NCBI GenBank assembly: GCA_012798335.1
Contig: JAAZNJ010000055.1
Location: 1 to 5,919 of the forward strand
Direction of reading: 5' to 3'
DNA: 5,919 nucleotides
Source: Candidatus Woesearchaeota archaeon
Lineage (GTDB): Archaea; Nanobdellota; Nanobdellia; Pacearchaeales; GW2011-AR1
The first letter of the stretch is position 1. Each line of letters opens with the position of its first letter. Shown one piece after another: positions 5,675-5,919 of the stretch. The position numbers and the translations under genes are program-made. Under the pieces are notes generated by a model. It made no database searches. It had not been told where the DNA came from and saw only the letters and a program-made list of their open reading frames with translations.

Positions 5675-5714
5675 ATAATTTTAACTTACTCTAATCTTTA
5701 TTACTAGTATTTTA

Positions 5715-5919
5715 TTATAAACTTAATAATTTTATCTTTGCTTCTGTTGAAGAAAAACTTCTTGCAGCAATTACTTTTACGTTTCTTTCTTCACATGCAG
5801 TTGTTATTGGGATTGTAGCTGTCCCGTCTATAATCACAATAGATGGTTTTTCTTTCATCCTATTAATAGTTATAGATAATGTTTTTGCAGAAACTTCTTT
5901 AATTTTGTTTAATGATTCA
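5715..5919 (-). CDS. Probable archaeal DnaG-type primase, C-terminal end (partial)
   Basis: An open frame of 67 residues enters from the right edge and stops at TAA (5715-5717); its start lies outside the window. It reads IKEVSAKTLSITINRM, then PSIVIIDGTATIPITTACEE and RNVKVIAARS. This pattern (EVxxxxL, a VxxDGxxT strand-turn, then a helix and EK/ERNVKxxxxxR) resembles the C-terminal end of archaeal DnaG, where a segment like VVFDGxVTQRLxDxAxEKGVKYLVG occurs. The match is from memory over a short stretch, so another nucleotide-binding fold is possible. Archaeal DnaG has a Toprim domain and is associated with the exosome. The gene is convergent with csaA. Confidence 0.55.
   Translation of the reverse strand, partial: ESLNKIKEVSAKTLSITINRMKEKPSIVIIDGTATIPITTACEERNVKVIAARSFSSTEAKIKLLSL

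Noticed and set aside
5675..5714. Intergenic region between two convergent stops as a terminator
   Set aside because: It is AT-rich but has no clear hairpin or long T run; no specific terminator can be supported.

Overview
The window looks like chromosomal DNA of a very AT-rich archaeon, most likely a reduced-genome DPANN-type lineage. Four things suggest this: the right edge carries what looks like the C-terminus of an archaeal DnaG-type primase; the left edge carries an archaeal-style endonuclease IV (TIM-barrel) gene; start codons lack Shine-Dalgarno sequences; and TATA-like boxes sit about 24-27 bp upstream of several starts, as expected for leaderless archaeal transcripts. The lineage assignment is inference from these features only.

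Layout, left to right. Positions 1-105 hold no gene I can support. Positions 106-898 (minus) hold an endonuclease IV family gene split into two overlapping frames by one extra base in an A6 run; joined, it would encode 263 residues with a nearly complete set of metal ligands. A short divergent promoter region (899-986) precedes cysS (987-2408, plus), a complete cysteinyl-tRNA synthetase. Convergent with cysS, overlapping it by 4 bp at the stops, is a minus-strand pair: a PLP-dependent group II decarboxylase (3270-4919) followed by a class II CCA-adding/poly(A)-polymerase-like nucleotidyltransferase (2405-3295), overlapping by 26 bp. Upstream of the decarboxylase is a second, truncated copy of the endonuclease gene (4955-5308, minus), carrying only its N-terminal part. 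A 33-bp divergent promoter separates this fragment from csaA (5342-5674, plus), a tRNA-binding-domain protein. The window ends inside a convergent minus-strand gene (5715-5919), probably dnaG.

The most striking structure is a 333-bp direct repeat (604-936 and 4972-5304, constant offset 4368, no gaps, 14 mismatches) formed by the 5' part of the endonuclease gene. It brackets cysS and the decarboxylase-nucleotidyltransferase pair. The right copy keeps the apparent original promoter and start; the left copy keeps the 3' half. Recombination between them would rebuild a single longer gene and release a 4368-bp circle. All 14 mismatches are transitions and 12 are synonymous, so the two copies seem to have diverged while both coded for protein. 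The arrangement looks like a Campbell-type insertion or a duplication with cargo, and the decarboxylase-nucleotidyltransferase pair is the part with no obvious housekeeping role.
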